Assembly (NCBI GenBank): GCA_003524845.1
Contig: DQGR01000047.1
Coordinates: forward strand, 1 to 7,019
Direction: 5' to 3'
Length of the DNA: 7,019 bases
Source: Patescibacteria group bacterium
Lineage (GTDB): Bacteria > Patescibacteriota > Microgenomatia > UBA10105
The position numbers were made by a program, and so were the translations under genes. The notes under the pieces are model-generated. The model had not been told where the DNA came from. It did no database searches and saw nothing but the letters and a program-made list of their open reading frames with translations. This document shows, piece after piece, positions 1 to 5,534 of the stretch; within the stretch, counting starts at the first letter, position 1; every line of letters begins with the position of its first letter.

Positions 1-966
1 CGGAATGAATTTTTCGGTTCCGTCATCGAGATTGAGCGCGAACAAATTTTTCCACTGCGGATTTTGCTGCAGCCAGCTTCTGTTTTCGGCATTGGTACTC
101 GCAAATCTCCCGCCGTTTGGTCCTTCAAAGTGCGCCTGATGGGTGAGTTGCATCCGGACGAAAACTATTCCATGCTGTTCGGCAATCACCGGCCACCCTA
201 AATCAAACTGATTACCGGTATATGTCCCGGCTGCGGTAACTTGGCTCGTTCCACCTGGAGTATTTGGAGAAGGTTTGACGCGCCATTTGCGCGTGCCGTC
301 AGCACCGTTCACCGCATGAACAAATAAATCGTCGGCAGCAAACACTATAACGTTTTTTGATTGCGAGTATGCGGGCGGAGTGGCAACCGTAGAATTACTT
401 ACGTAAGGGGCAGCCCAGGCAGGTGTCAGATTTGCCGTAGATAATTTGTAGAGTTGGCCGTTATCCGTGACTGCAAATACGTACGATCCACTGAGGAGCA
501 CGGCTTTATTTACCGGGCTTCCAACAGTGATGGACTGGATGACCGCACCAGTATTCGCATTAATTTTATATACTTTGCCATCCGCGCCTCCGGCAAAAAC
601 AGCCTGAGTTGAAGCATCATATGCAGGTGCTGCATTGAATGAGGTGACAGTCACGTTCCAGACTTGAGCTCCGGACTGGGAATTAAGTCCATACAAACCA
701 TGAGCACCTGCGGGCACATATATTTTTCCGCTGCCCATTACAGTTCTGGCTTCTTTGGGTGCGTCATAGAGATGATTTCCCGTGCCACCGTTTGCATCCG
801 GTCCGTTCCATGACCAGCGGAACGTCCAAGGTGGCACTGGTTCTTCAGCCGTATATCCAGTGTGCTGCGCATTTCCAGCGTCTTGAGACCAGTCGGCAGA
901 AACCGGAGCGACCGGCAAAATGCAAAATAATATGCTGAAAAATAAAACTTTTTTGCCCACCGGCAT
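1..966 (-). CDS. Secreted PQQ-like beta-propeller repeat protein (C-terminus outside window)
   Basis: The minus-strand frame stays open to the window edge, so only the N-terminal 322 codons are visible. From the ATG at 966 the protein starts with a typical signal peptide: basic MPVGKK, a hydrophobic core, and a VSA|D cleavage site near residue 24. After it come repeated blade-like segments such as GKIYVPAGAHGLYGLNSQSG, GADGKVYKINANTG, NGQLYKLS and LFVHAVNGADGTRKW, the G-x-(V/L)-Y-x-(L/I)-N-x-x-(T/S)-G pattern of PQQ/quinoprotein-like beta-propellers. It is therefore probably exported and adopts a propeller fold; ligand and enzyme activity cannot be told. An in-frame ATG at 993 overlaps the msrB stop (ATGAATAA) and would add nine residues before the signal peptide; I prefer 966 because the signal peptide is then canonical, although neither start has a clear Shine-Dalgarno. 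It lies directly downstream of msrB, probably in one transcript. Confidence 0.8.
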   Translation of the reverse strand, partial: MPVGKKVLFFSILFCILPVAPVSADWSQDAGNAQHTGYTAEEPVPPWTFRWSWNGPDANGGTGNHLYDAPKEARTVMGSGKIYVPAGAHGLYGLNSQSGAQVWNVTVTSFNAAPAYDASTQAVFAGGADGKVYKINANTGAVIQSITVGSPVNKAVLLSGSYVFAVTDNGQLYKLSTANLTPAWAAPYVSNSTVATPPAYSQSKNVIVFAADDLFVHAVNGADGTRKWRVKPSPNTPGGTSQVTAAGTYTGNQFDLGWPVIAEQHGIVFVRMQLTHQAHFEGPNGGRFASTNAENRSWLQQNPQWKNLFALNLDDGTEKFIP

Positions 967-985
967 AAAATTATATTCCGCAGTT

Positions 986-1396
986 TTATTCATCTGGTTC
1001 AAAGTTTAAGGCGCACGAATTGATGCAATAGCGTTCTCCAGTGGGAGTTTGCGGCGCATCGTTAAATACATGCCCCAAGTGACTGCCACAGTTAGCGCAA
1101 ATGACCTCGGTTCTTTGTGCACCATGACTGTGGTCTTCGTGCAGTTCGATATTACCCTCATCAACTGCCTGAAAAAAGCTCGGCCAGCCGCTGCCTGACT
1201 CAAATTTGGTTTTTGAAGAAAAAAGAGCTGCACCGCAGGCGGCGCAGTGATACTTGCCGTCTTCGTGGGTATCCACGTACTTACCGGTAAACGGCGGCTC
1301 GGTACCGGCTTTGCGCATCACTTCATATTGTTCCGGACTCAATTTTTTTTGCCAATACTCATCCGGCATGGTTTTCAGGTCATCGGTATTGTCCAT
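986..1396 (-). CDS. msrB: Peptide-methionine (R)-S-oxide reductase MsrB
   Basis: MsrB reduces methionine-R-sulfoxide in proteins, usually with thioredoxin as reductant. The 136-residue protein has the full single-domain MsrB layout: an N-terminal helix region (EYWQKKLSPEQYEVMRKAGTE), the PFTGKY motif at about 36-40, two zinc-binding CxxC pairs (C51/C54 and C100/C103), the SGSGWPSF motif at 67-74, HLGHVFNDAP at 106-115, and catalytic C124 in RYCINS. The usual resolving cysteine of many MsrBs, in SGCGWPSF, is serine here (S69); C128, four residues after the catalytic one, might substitute, which is inference. No signal peptide is seen, so it should be cytoplasmic. ATG at 1396 lacks a clear Shine-Dalgarno; an internal Met10 is possible but less likely. 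A good promoter lies just upstream (1446-1474). The stop is close to or overlaps the start of the propeller gene. Confidence 0.96.
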   Translation of the reverse strand: MDNTDDLKTMPDEYWQKKLSPEQYEVMRKAGTEPPFTGKYVDTHEDGKYHCAACGAALFSSKTKFESGSGWPSFFQAVDEGNIELHEDHSHGAQRTEVICANCGSHLGHVFNDAPQTPTGERYCINSCALNFEPDE

Positions 1397-1445
1397 AGGT
1401 TTACTGTAACAAAAAAATCAATTTTCGGCAATTGAGTCTTATTTT

Positions 1446-1474
1446 ATAATATTATAGGACTTTATTGCCGTCAA
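1446..1474 (-). promoter_or_regulatory. Predicted promoter of msrB, overlapping a divergent -10
   Basis: On the minus strand a -35 TTGACG (1474-1469) is followed after exactly 17 bases by -10 TATTAT (1451-1446), predicting a start near 1439 and an msrB leader of about 43 bases. On the plus strand TATAAT at 1445-1450 could be the -10 of the divergent unknown gene, though its -35 (TTTTCG, 1422-1427) is poor. The two -10 boxes occupy the same bases, so the divergent genes may compete for polymerase. Confidence 0.55.
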
Positions 1475-1482
1475 AATCACTT

Positions 1483-2163
1483 ATGCCAATCTTTGAGTTC
1501 GAACCACGCAATCCAACTTACTTGACAGATTTGCCGGAGCGGTTTAACACCAAAACGGGTTTAGAAAAATGGTTAATAGATTGGATTGACAACCATCCTG
1601 GTCAAGATGTGGGGATTTTTGCTGACCATCTGTTTGGTAGTGAGAATTCATGGGATCGGATTCAGATGTTTGTATCAAATTTACCACAAGGTGAAGTTGA
1701 GGGGTTATTTACAGTGGAGTGGGATGCTGCGGGTAAAGTTAAACTTAATGTGGAAGATACGACCAAGGTACGAGCCGAAATACTGCTGGTGATTAATGCA
1801 GGTGATGAAACCTATCTAACGCCAGTTCATAAGTTGATTTGCGATCAAAATTTACAAGTTTATTTATATGTTGACAAGAATCAGGAGGGACGCGTAATCA
1901 CAGTTCCGAGAAAGAATACATTTTTGCTTAAGCAATCTACAGTGTTAGGTGGGACAGCCGCTATAACGGGAATCAAAATAACATCCCAGGAGAGTTTAAT
2001 GATAAATCGGTTGAGGGAACCAGGCGATGCGTATGTGTATTTTCAGGCTGTAAATAACGGCGGTATAATAGAGAACAAACTTAAATTCGTGGTTTTGTGG
2101 CTTCCGGTAGAGTACCCGTGGATGGATCATCTTGGGCTCTTTGTCGGTCCGGAAGAGGGCTGA
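1483..2163 (+). CDS. Hypothetical protein, 226 residues, family not recognised
   Basis: I do not recognise this protein. From the ATG at 1483 it has 226 residues, is acidic and hydrophilic in its first half, rich in predicted beta strands (VEGLFTVEWDAAGKVKLNV, AEILLVINAG, LQVYLYVDK, KLKFVVLWLPV), and has no signal peptide or membrane helix, so it is probably a soluble cytoplasmic protein. Residues and codons look like real coding sequence throughout. A TTG at 1465 would add six residues, but ATG 1483 is preferred because TTG 1465 lies inside the divergent promoter region; neither has a Shine-Dalgarno. The gene diverges from msrB and its last 83 bases overlap, on the opposite strand, the small gene ending at 2081. 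No function can be assigned from sequence or neighbours. Confidence 0.7.
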   Translation: MPIFEFEPRNPTYLTDLPERFNTKTGLEKWLIDWIDNHPGQDVGIFADHLFGSENSWDRIQMFVSNLPQGEVEGLFTVEWDAAGKVKLNVEDTTKVRAEILLVINAGDETYLTPVHKLICDQNLQVYLYVDKNQEGRVITVPRKNTFLLKQSTVLGGTAAITGIKITSQESLMINRLREPGDAYVYFQAVNNGGIIENKLKFVVLWLPVEYPWMDHLGLFVGPEEG

Positions 2164-2284
2164 TAAAAATTTCCGTACCATTATGAACCTTGATTCCAGG
2201 AATCCTATCAAGTTCTGCACCAGATCTTACATTTGTTGCTTTTTTCGCAGTAGATTTCGTAACCTTTTCTGGTGAACCTGCCAT
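2081..2284 (-). CDS. Small basic hypothetical protein, last gene of the thyA-dfrA cluster
   Basis: A 67-residue frame begins 28 bases after the dfrA stop. It has one of the better ribosome-binding sites in the window: GAGGT six bases before the ATG at 2284. The N-terminus is rich in Lys, Ala and Thr (MAGSPEKVTKSTAKKATNV), the middle (LDRIPGIKVHNGTEIFISPL) could form a short beta segment, and the tail is rich in Pro, Asp and charged residues and probably disordered. There is no cysteine and no membrane segment. I do not recognise the family. Its 3' part runs antisense to the last 83 bases of the unknown plus-strand gene, which weakens the call; the strong ribosome-binding site and operon-like spacing argue for it. 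Basic, flexible composition would suit a nucleic-acid-associated small protein, but that is only a guess. Confidence 0.5.
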   Translation of the reverse strand: MAGSPEKVTKSTAKKATNVRSGAELDRIPGIKVHNGTEIFISPLPDRQRAQDDPSTGTLPEATKPRI

Positions 2285-2312
2285 AATTATACCTCACCAC
2301 GAGTATACCACA

Positions 2313-2822
2313 CTACTGCTCGCGTTCAAGGTCGAGGAAGGTGTAGGTATAGTTACCTGAGCGTTTTTCTTCCCGTGAAATAACTTTGGTAAACTCGGAA
2401 TAATCAGGAAAATAGGTATCAGCGGTATAACTGCCCTTGACTACGGTTAAGTATAATTTATCCGCGTATTTAATTGCTTTCTTATAAATCTGGCCGCCGC
2501 CGATGACGAAGGTTTCCGTCGCCTCGCCGGAGCCTTGGCGGAGGCGGGATTTGGCGATAGTTAACGCCTCTTCAATAGAATGAGTGACAGTACAGCCTGC
2601 AGCGTGGTAATTTTGATTCCGGGTTACAATTATATTTGTTCGGTGGGGAAGTGGATGGCCAATCGACTCAAAGGTTTTGCGACCCATGATGACCGGATGA
2701 CCGGTAGTTACCTTCCGAAACCGCTTGAGGTCTTTCGGTATCTGCCACAACAGTTTGTTTTCATTGCCAATTGCCCGGTTTTCTGAAATGGCAGCGATGA
2801 GAGAAATGATTGGCTTATTCAT
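2313..2822 (-). CDS. dfrA: Dihydrofolate reductase
   Basis: DHFR reduces dihydrofolate to tetrahydrofolate with NADPH, regenerating the cofactor oxidised by thymidylate synthase. The 169-residue protein starts with the typical strand MNKPIISLIAAISENRAIG, followed by LLWQIPKDLKRF with catalytic acidic residue D31 (equivalent to E. coli D27), the GRKTFESIG cofactor motif (47-55), LPHRTNIIVTRN (58-69), the VIGGGQIY NADPH loop (106-113) and TYFPDY (136-141). Length is slightly above the usual 160 or so because residues about 92-101 (SRLRQGSGEA) are encoded by an inserted palindromic element between two conserved blocks. The ATG at 2822 is chosen because it starts the conserved first strand; a frame extension to TTG 2864 merely translates another palindromic repeat (DPSTTLGMTS). 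It follows thyA and the GIY-YIG gene. The symbol folA is equally usable. Confidence 0.95.
   Translation of the reverse strand: MNKPIISLIAAISENRAIGNENKLLWQIPKDLKRFRKVTTGHPVIMGRKTFESIGHPLPHRTNIIVTRNQNYHAAGCTVTHSIEEALTIAKSRLRQGSGEATETFVIGGGQIYKKAIKYADKLYLTVVKGSYTADTYFPDYSEFTKVISREEKRSGNYTYTFLDLEREQ
2518..2550. repeat. Palindromic element inserted in frame in dfrA
   Basis: An imperfect inverted repeat with perfect outer arms CGCCTC (2520-2525) and GAGGCG (2541-2546) and an inner GCC/GGC pairing. It encodes DHFR residues about 92-101, between the helix after HSIEEAL and the ETFVIGGG strand, where ordinary DHFRs have a shorter loop. GC content is well above the surrounding gene. From memory, related GC-rich elements that translate to LRQGSGEA-like peptides are scattered through many candidate-phyla genomes. 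Confidence 0.7.
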
Positions 2823-2826
2823 ACTA

Positions 2827-2854
2827 GTCATCCCGAGCGTAGTCGAGGGATCTA
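2827..2854. repeat. Palindromic element, dfrA-proximal end of the GIY-YIG unit
   Basis: Imperfect hairpin with ATCCC (2830-2834) pairing GGGAT (2847-2851) around a GC-rich centre. It lies between the GIY-YIG stop (2857) and the dfrA start (2822). Translated in the dfrA frame it reads DPSTTLGMTS, so automatic start calling may wrongly extend dfrA through it. This is a repeat type I recall as widespread in environmental bacterial genomes. Confidence 0.75.
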
Positions 2855-2856
2855 AC

Positions 2857-3147
2857 TTACACAACTTGATCTAGGGTAATTTCCTCAAACTTAGGATTTT
2901 CCTTTGTAATCAACAGAATTTTCTTTTTTCTGTTCCAGTTTTTTAATTGTTTTTCTCTCGCAATTGCTGCTAAAGGTTCTTGATATACTTCGTAATAAAT
3001 GAGCTGATCAATATTATATTTTTCTGTATAACTTTTTACTAGCTTATTTTTGTGCTCCCAAACTCTTTTAGTTAAATTACTTGTTATGCCAATATAAAAA
3101 TTACCCGAATGATTTCGTAAAATATACACAAAGTATCTTTTCCCCAT
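2857..3147 (-). CDS. Single-domain GIY-YIG endonuclease family protein
   Basis: A 96-residue protein that is almost exactly one GIY-YIG domain. The GIY part is VYI (7-9) and the YIG part is Y18-I19-G20 in NFYIGITSNL; the catalytic arginine is R28 (TKRVWEHK), with H32 following, and the metal-binding glutamate is E65 in AIAREKQLKNWNRKKK. All key residues are present, so nuclease activity is plausible. The basic C-terminal stretch (KNWNRKKK) could contact DNA. The family cuts or nicks DNA; standalone members like this are common and mostly of unknown role, some in mobile elements. The gene is much more AT-rich than thyA and dfrA, has no visible Shine-Dalgarno before ATG 3147, and is closely bracketed by inverted palindromic repeats, which together suggest it entered the thyA-dfrA operon later. 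Confidence 0.9.
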   Translation of the reverse strand: MGKRYFVYILRNHSGNFYIGITSNLTKRVWEHKNKLVKSYTEKYNIDQLIYYEVYQEPLAAIAREKQLKNWNRKKKILLITKENPKFEEITLDQVV

Positions 3148-3160
3148 ACTTTGAATGTAC

Positions 3161-3196
3161 TAGATTCCTCCACGCGCTTCGCTTGGTCGGGATGAC
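3161..3196. repeat. Palindromic element, thyA-proximal end of the GIY-YIG unit
   Basis: Element between the thyA stop and the GIY-YIG start, lying in inverted orientation to the one at 2827-2854. Shared blocks are GTCATCCCGA and GAGG(G/A)ATCTA; the centre differs (GCGCTTCGC, a small GCG/CGC hairpin). The different cores between conserved ends show that the two copies are diverged relatives, not a recent exact duplication. Confidence 0.7.
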
Positions 3197-3200
3197 AAAC

Positions 3201-4151
3201 TCAAAACCCACCCACCACGGTAATGTCGCCTTTAATTGGTGGATGCGGATTGTAGTCAACCACTTCAAAGTCGCTAAACACGAAGTCATCGATTTTTTTC
3301 TTTGCTGGGTTGAGTTTCATCCGTGGAAACGGACGCGGAGTTCGCTGCAGTTGTTCCTTCACTTGGTCAAAATGGTTTTCATAAATATGGACATCGCCAA
3401 ACACGTGCACAAATTCGCCGGGTTTATAGCCGGTGACCTGCGCCAGTATTAACGTCAACAGCGCATACGAGGCGATATTAAACGGCACGCCTAAAAATAA
3501 ATCAGCGCTCCTTTGATAGAGGAGAAGCGACAGTTTATCATCCGTAATGTTGATGTGAAACATCGTGTGGCACGGCGCAATCACCATGGAAGCAGCGTGA
3601 CTGCCGGACATTTCGTAAATGCAACCCGCATTCCAGGCAGAGATGATATAGTGTTTTTTCAGCGGGTATTTTTTAATTTTCTCTACTGCCCAGCCGAGCT
3701 GGTCAACAGTGCGGCTGCGATTGACTGGCCACCGGCGCCACTGGACGCCGTACACTGGCCCAAGGTCGCCATATTTATTGAGAAACCTGGAATCAGTTTT
3801 AATTCGCTCCAAATACTGCTCATACGAAAGTTTTTTACCCTTTTTGCCTTTAAGTGCCCATTCGTATTTCCGGTACGCCCATTCGTCCCAGATATGGACA
3901 TTGTTTTCCACTAAGTATTTGATATTACTTTCGCCTGAGAGAAACCAGATCAGTTCATGAATAATGCCGCGGGTAAAGACTTTTTTGGTAGTTATAACAG
4001 GAAAACCTTGTGAGAGGTCATACCGGCAGATCCGGCCAAACACGCTTTTGAGTTTTACTCCGGTTGAATGGCTGACTTTCCAGCGGCCGTTATCCAAAAT
4101 ATCCTGCAGCAAGTTGAGATATTGGTATTCGGGATGTGGTTGATTTGACAT
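3201..4151 (-). CDS. thyA: Thymidylate synthase, divergent at the phosphate-binding site
   Basis: ThyA methylates dUMP to dTMP using methylenetetrahydrofolate, yielding dihydrofolate for the DHFR encoded downstream. The 316-residue protein shows IIHELIWFLSG (E66), HIWDEWA, GDLGPVYGVQWR, the catalytic APCH (C194), LYQRSADLFLGVPFNIASYA (R214, D217, N225) and GDVHIYENH (H255, Y257). It exceeds the 264 residues of the E. coli enzyme through an insertion at about 93-125 (also seen in longer family members), about eight extra residues just before the catalytic cysteine (CIYEMSGSHAASM), and a four-residue C-terminal extension (VGGF). By my alignment, three of the four classical phosphate-binding arginines are replaced: E. 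coli R21 by S29, R126 by K166, R127 by H167; only R166 (R214 here) remains. The start is well defined by a strong Shine-Dalgarno. It heads the thyA/GIY-YIG/dfrA cluster. Confidence 0.93.
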   Translation of the reverse strand: MSNQPHPEYQYLNLLQDILDNGRWKVSHSTGVKLKSVFGRICRYDLSQGFPVITTKKVFTRGIIHELIWFLSGESNIKYLVENNVHIWDEWAYRKYEWALKGKKGKKLSYEQYLERIKTDSRFLNKYGDLGPVYGVQWRRWPVNRSRTVDQLGWAVEKIKKYPLKKHYIISAWNAGCIYEMSGSHAASMVIAPCHTMFHINITDDKLSLLLYQRSADLFLGVPFNIASYALLTLILAQVTGYKPGEFVHVFGDVHIYENHFDQVKEQLQRTPRPFPRMKLNPAKKKIDDFVFSDFEVVDYNPHPPIKGDITVVGGF

Positions 4152-4155
4152 GCGT

Positions 4156-4163
4156 CCTCCTTT
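4156..4163 (-). promoter_or_regulatory. Strong ribosome-binding site of thyA
   Basis: AAAGGAGG, a near-perfect Shine-Dalgarno, lies four bases before the thyA ATG at 4151 and fixes that start. It stands out because most other genes here (msrB, ychF, the GIY-YIG gene) lack a recognisable one. Confidence 0.85.
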
Positions 4164-4187
4164 AGCAAAAACAAACTGGCATTGGTC

Positions 4188-4218
4188 TGTTATACTATGT
4201 AAGTGGATTGACCTGCAA
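4188..4218. promoter_or_regulatory. Back-to-back promoters of thyA (-) and the 429-residue protein (+)
   Basis: Plus strand: extended -10 TGTTATACT (4188-4196), no good -35, predicted start about 4203. Minus strand: -10 TATAAC (4194-4189) with -35 TTGCAG (4218-4213) at 18-base spacing, predicted start about 4182, giving thyA a leader of about 30 bases. The two -10 elements overlap, so the genes probably share one divergent control region. Scores by eye are moderate. Confidence 0.45.
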
Positions 4219-4240
4219 GAGGGACTCGAGGTAATCCACT
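4202..4240 (+). promoter_or_regulatory. Leader hairpin enclosing the ribosome-binding site
   Basis: AGTGGATT (4202-4209) is the exact reverse complement of AATCCACT (4233-4240), which ends at the base before the ATG. After a bulged G4210, ACCT (4211-4214) pairs with AGGT (4229-4232), giving 12 base pairs around a 14-base loop. GAGGT (4228-4232), eight bases before the ATG, is the likely Shine-Dalgarno and is mostly within the stem. With the predicted transcription start near 4203 the hairpin forms the very 5' end of the mRNA. It could mask ribosome entry, act thermally or stabilise the message. Confidence 0.65.
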
Positions 4241-5530
4241 ATGGTCACACCGGATAAGGAAAATAAGATAATTTCGTTTCCACAGTTCCACAACACGCCG
4301 GACACACGAGGTCGGAAGGGTAGAAGTTTAACTACCACCACAACTATTGAGTTTCCGGAAAGAGCCGCACGTTTATATCAGCATCTGCGCAATCCTCGTG
4401 AGCCCCAAAATTATTCGTTCCCAATCGAATATTTTACGCATTCGGATGCTACACAATTTGGTTTTATTACGCTTGATCAAAATCAAACTGAACTGGATAA
4501 TCAAAAAGTAAGATTATTTATTGAATGGCCGGCTGACGGGGTAATTATTGATCTAGGGTACGAGACTAAACCCGAAATTTCTCACCTGCAGTCGTTTGCA
4601 TATATTCTGGTACCTCATGACAACCACATTATAGCCGAGTTAGCTGGTGTTGGTTTACCTGAAGCGTTGGAAGCGGTGGTAGCACTGAACTGGCCAAATG
4701 GCGCTTGGGAAAGGCAAAGATTGAAAATCAGCCTCATAAAATTATTTGAGGTTAATCCAGAAGCCGTTCGTGCTACGTTTGCAACAGTTCGAAGATATAT
4801 AGAAAGTGATCTTAAACAATTTGTTTTTGATTGTTCCGCGACACTTGCCAGTATGGATGAGACAGCGGACAGTTTGAGTTGGAAATTACTACAAAAACAC
4901 AAAAAAAATTTAACCGGAAAAAAGGTTGTAGTACTGGCAGGAAGAGAACACCGGGCTATTTTTGAACCAGACTATCAACCTCCGGAGGAATCTATTGTTG
5001 CGCCAGACGGCAGAGTTGAGGAAATTTTTGCTTTATATGCAGCGAGAGACCAAAAACTGGCGCAAACTCCACGTGCGGTTAAACAAGGAATCAAGGAACC
5101 AGTAATCGGTGTCGATCCGGAAACAAGACTTGAAAAGCTACTTAATGTTTATCCGCTGGAACCGGGTAATGAAAATCTGCGAGAGGAGTTAAATACGCTC
5201 TTAAAAGCGCGCTATCGAGGTTGGATAATGAGTGGACATTACCATCTGAGAGAGGAAGAGGTGAAGCGATTACAAAAGTTTGGTATAGAAAATGCGAATA
5301 TGTTGTTTGCTGAAGTTTTGTTTGCACACGGAGAACAGATTTTAACTAAACTTAGGTTGGTTTCGCAACAAAAAGGTTCCAGAAACTATGTTGTTATCGA
5401 TTCTTTACTCAGAAAGGTGCGTAAAGTGGCCAAAGAGTTGCAATTATTGCAACTAATTAATACTGAAAAGTTGTGGGTGAATATCACTGAACTTGAGAAA
5501 AGATTTTATCCCTTTAATGATGGAGCCTAA
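4241..5530 (+). CDS. Hypothetical protein, 429 residues, family not recognised
   Basis: I do not recognise this protein. It has no signal peptide or membrane helix, so it is presumably cytoplasmic. The N-terminus (1-40) is polar and likely flexible with a run of five threonines (31-35). Residues about 55-170 look like an alpha/beta region (VRLFIEWPADGVIIDLGYE, FAYILVPHDNHIIAELAGVGLPEALEAVVALNWP). Residues 170-225 are helical (EAVRATFATVRRYIESDLKQFVFD), followed by KKVVVLAGREHRAIFEPDY (227-245). The C-terminal third (292-429) is strongly helical and charged, including GNENLREELNTLLKARYRGWIMSGHYHLREEEVKRLQKFG, possibly a helical or winged-helix-like binding region; that is speculation. ATG 4241 is supported by GAGGT eight bases upstream. 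The gene diverges from thyA and its stop is four bases from that of ychF, with no terminator visible between. Confidence 0.85.
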   Translation: MVTPDKENKIISFPQFHNTPDTRGRKGRSLTTTTTIEFPERAARLYQHLRNPREPQNYSFPIEYFTHSDATQFGFITLDQNQTELDNQKVRLFIEWPADGVIIDLGYETKPEISHLQSFAYILVPHDNHIIAELAGVGLPEALEAVVALNWPNGAWERQRLKISLIKLFEVNPEAVRATFATVRRYIESDLKQFVFDCSATLASMDETADSLSWKLLQKHKKNLTGKKVVVLAGREHRAIFEPDYQPPEESIVAPDGRVEEIFALYAARDQKLAQTPRAVKQGIKEPVIGVDPETRLEKLLNVYPLEPGNENLREELNTLLKARYRGWIMSGHYHLREEEVKRLQKFGIENANMLFAEVLFAHGEQILTKLRLVSQQKGSRNYVVIDSLLRKVRKVAKELQLLQLINTEKLWVNITELEKRFYPFNDGA

Positions 5531-5534
5531 AGTT

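Larger units (their letters stand above)
2827..3196. mobile_element. Candidate GIY-YIG cassette with 10-bp terminal inverted repeats
   Basis: The unit begins with GTCATCCCGA (2827-2836) and ends with its exact reverse complement TCGGGATGAC (3187-3196). Slightly inside are second inverted arms, GAGGGATCTA (2845-2854) and TAGATTCCTC (3161-3170), matching at nine of ten bases. Between them lies only a single-domain GIY-YIG endonuclease gene. The unit starts four bases after the thyA stop and ends four bases before the dfrA ATG, so removing it leaves thyA and dfrA about eight bases apart. No target-site duplication is obvious. The gene is distinctly AT-rich while the ends are GC-rich. That it moved here as a unit is inference. 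Confidence 0.5.

Noticed and set aside
1006..1233. Minus-strand 75-residue frame within msrB
   Set aside because: Out-of-frame shadow of a gene with all MsrB motifs intact.
1410..1434. CAATT/AATTG hairpin followed on the minus strand by a run of seven T, resembling a terminator in the msrB leader
   Set aside because: The stem is only five AT-rich pairs, too weak for a convincing terminator, and it would block msrB right after its promoter. Noted as a possible weak attenuator only.
2827..3196. CRISPR array or classical insertion sequence
   Set aside because: There are no regularly spaced direct repeats, and no transposase or target-site duplication; the only cargo is a GIY-YIG protein.
3513..3914. 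Plus-strand 133-residue frame opposite thyA
   Set aside because: Antisense shadow of conserved thyA codons; no ribosome-binding site and protein-like features absent.
4615..4902. Minus-strand 95-residue frame opposite the 429-residue gene
   Set aside because: Cysteine- and serine-rich antisense shadow; the plus-strand frame is three times longer with a ribosome-binding site.
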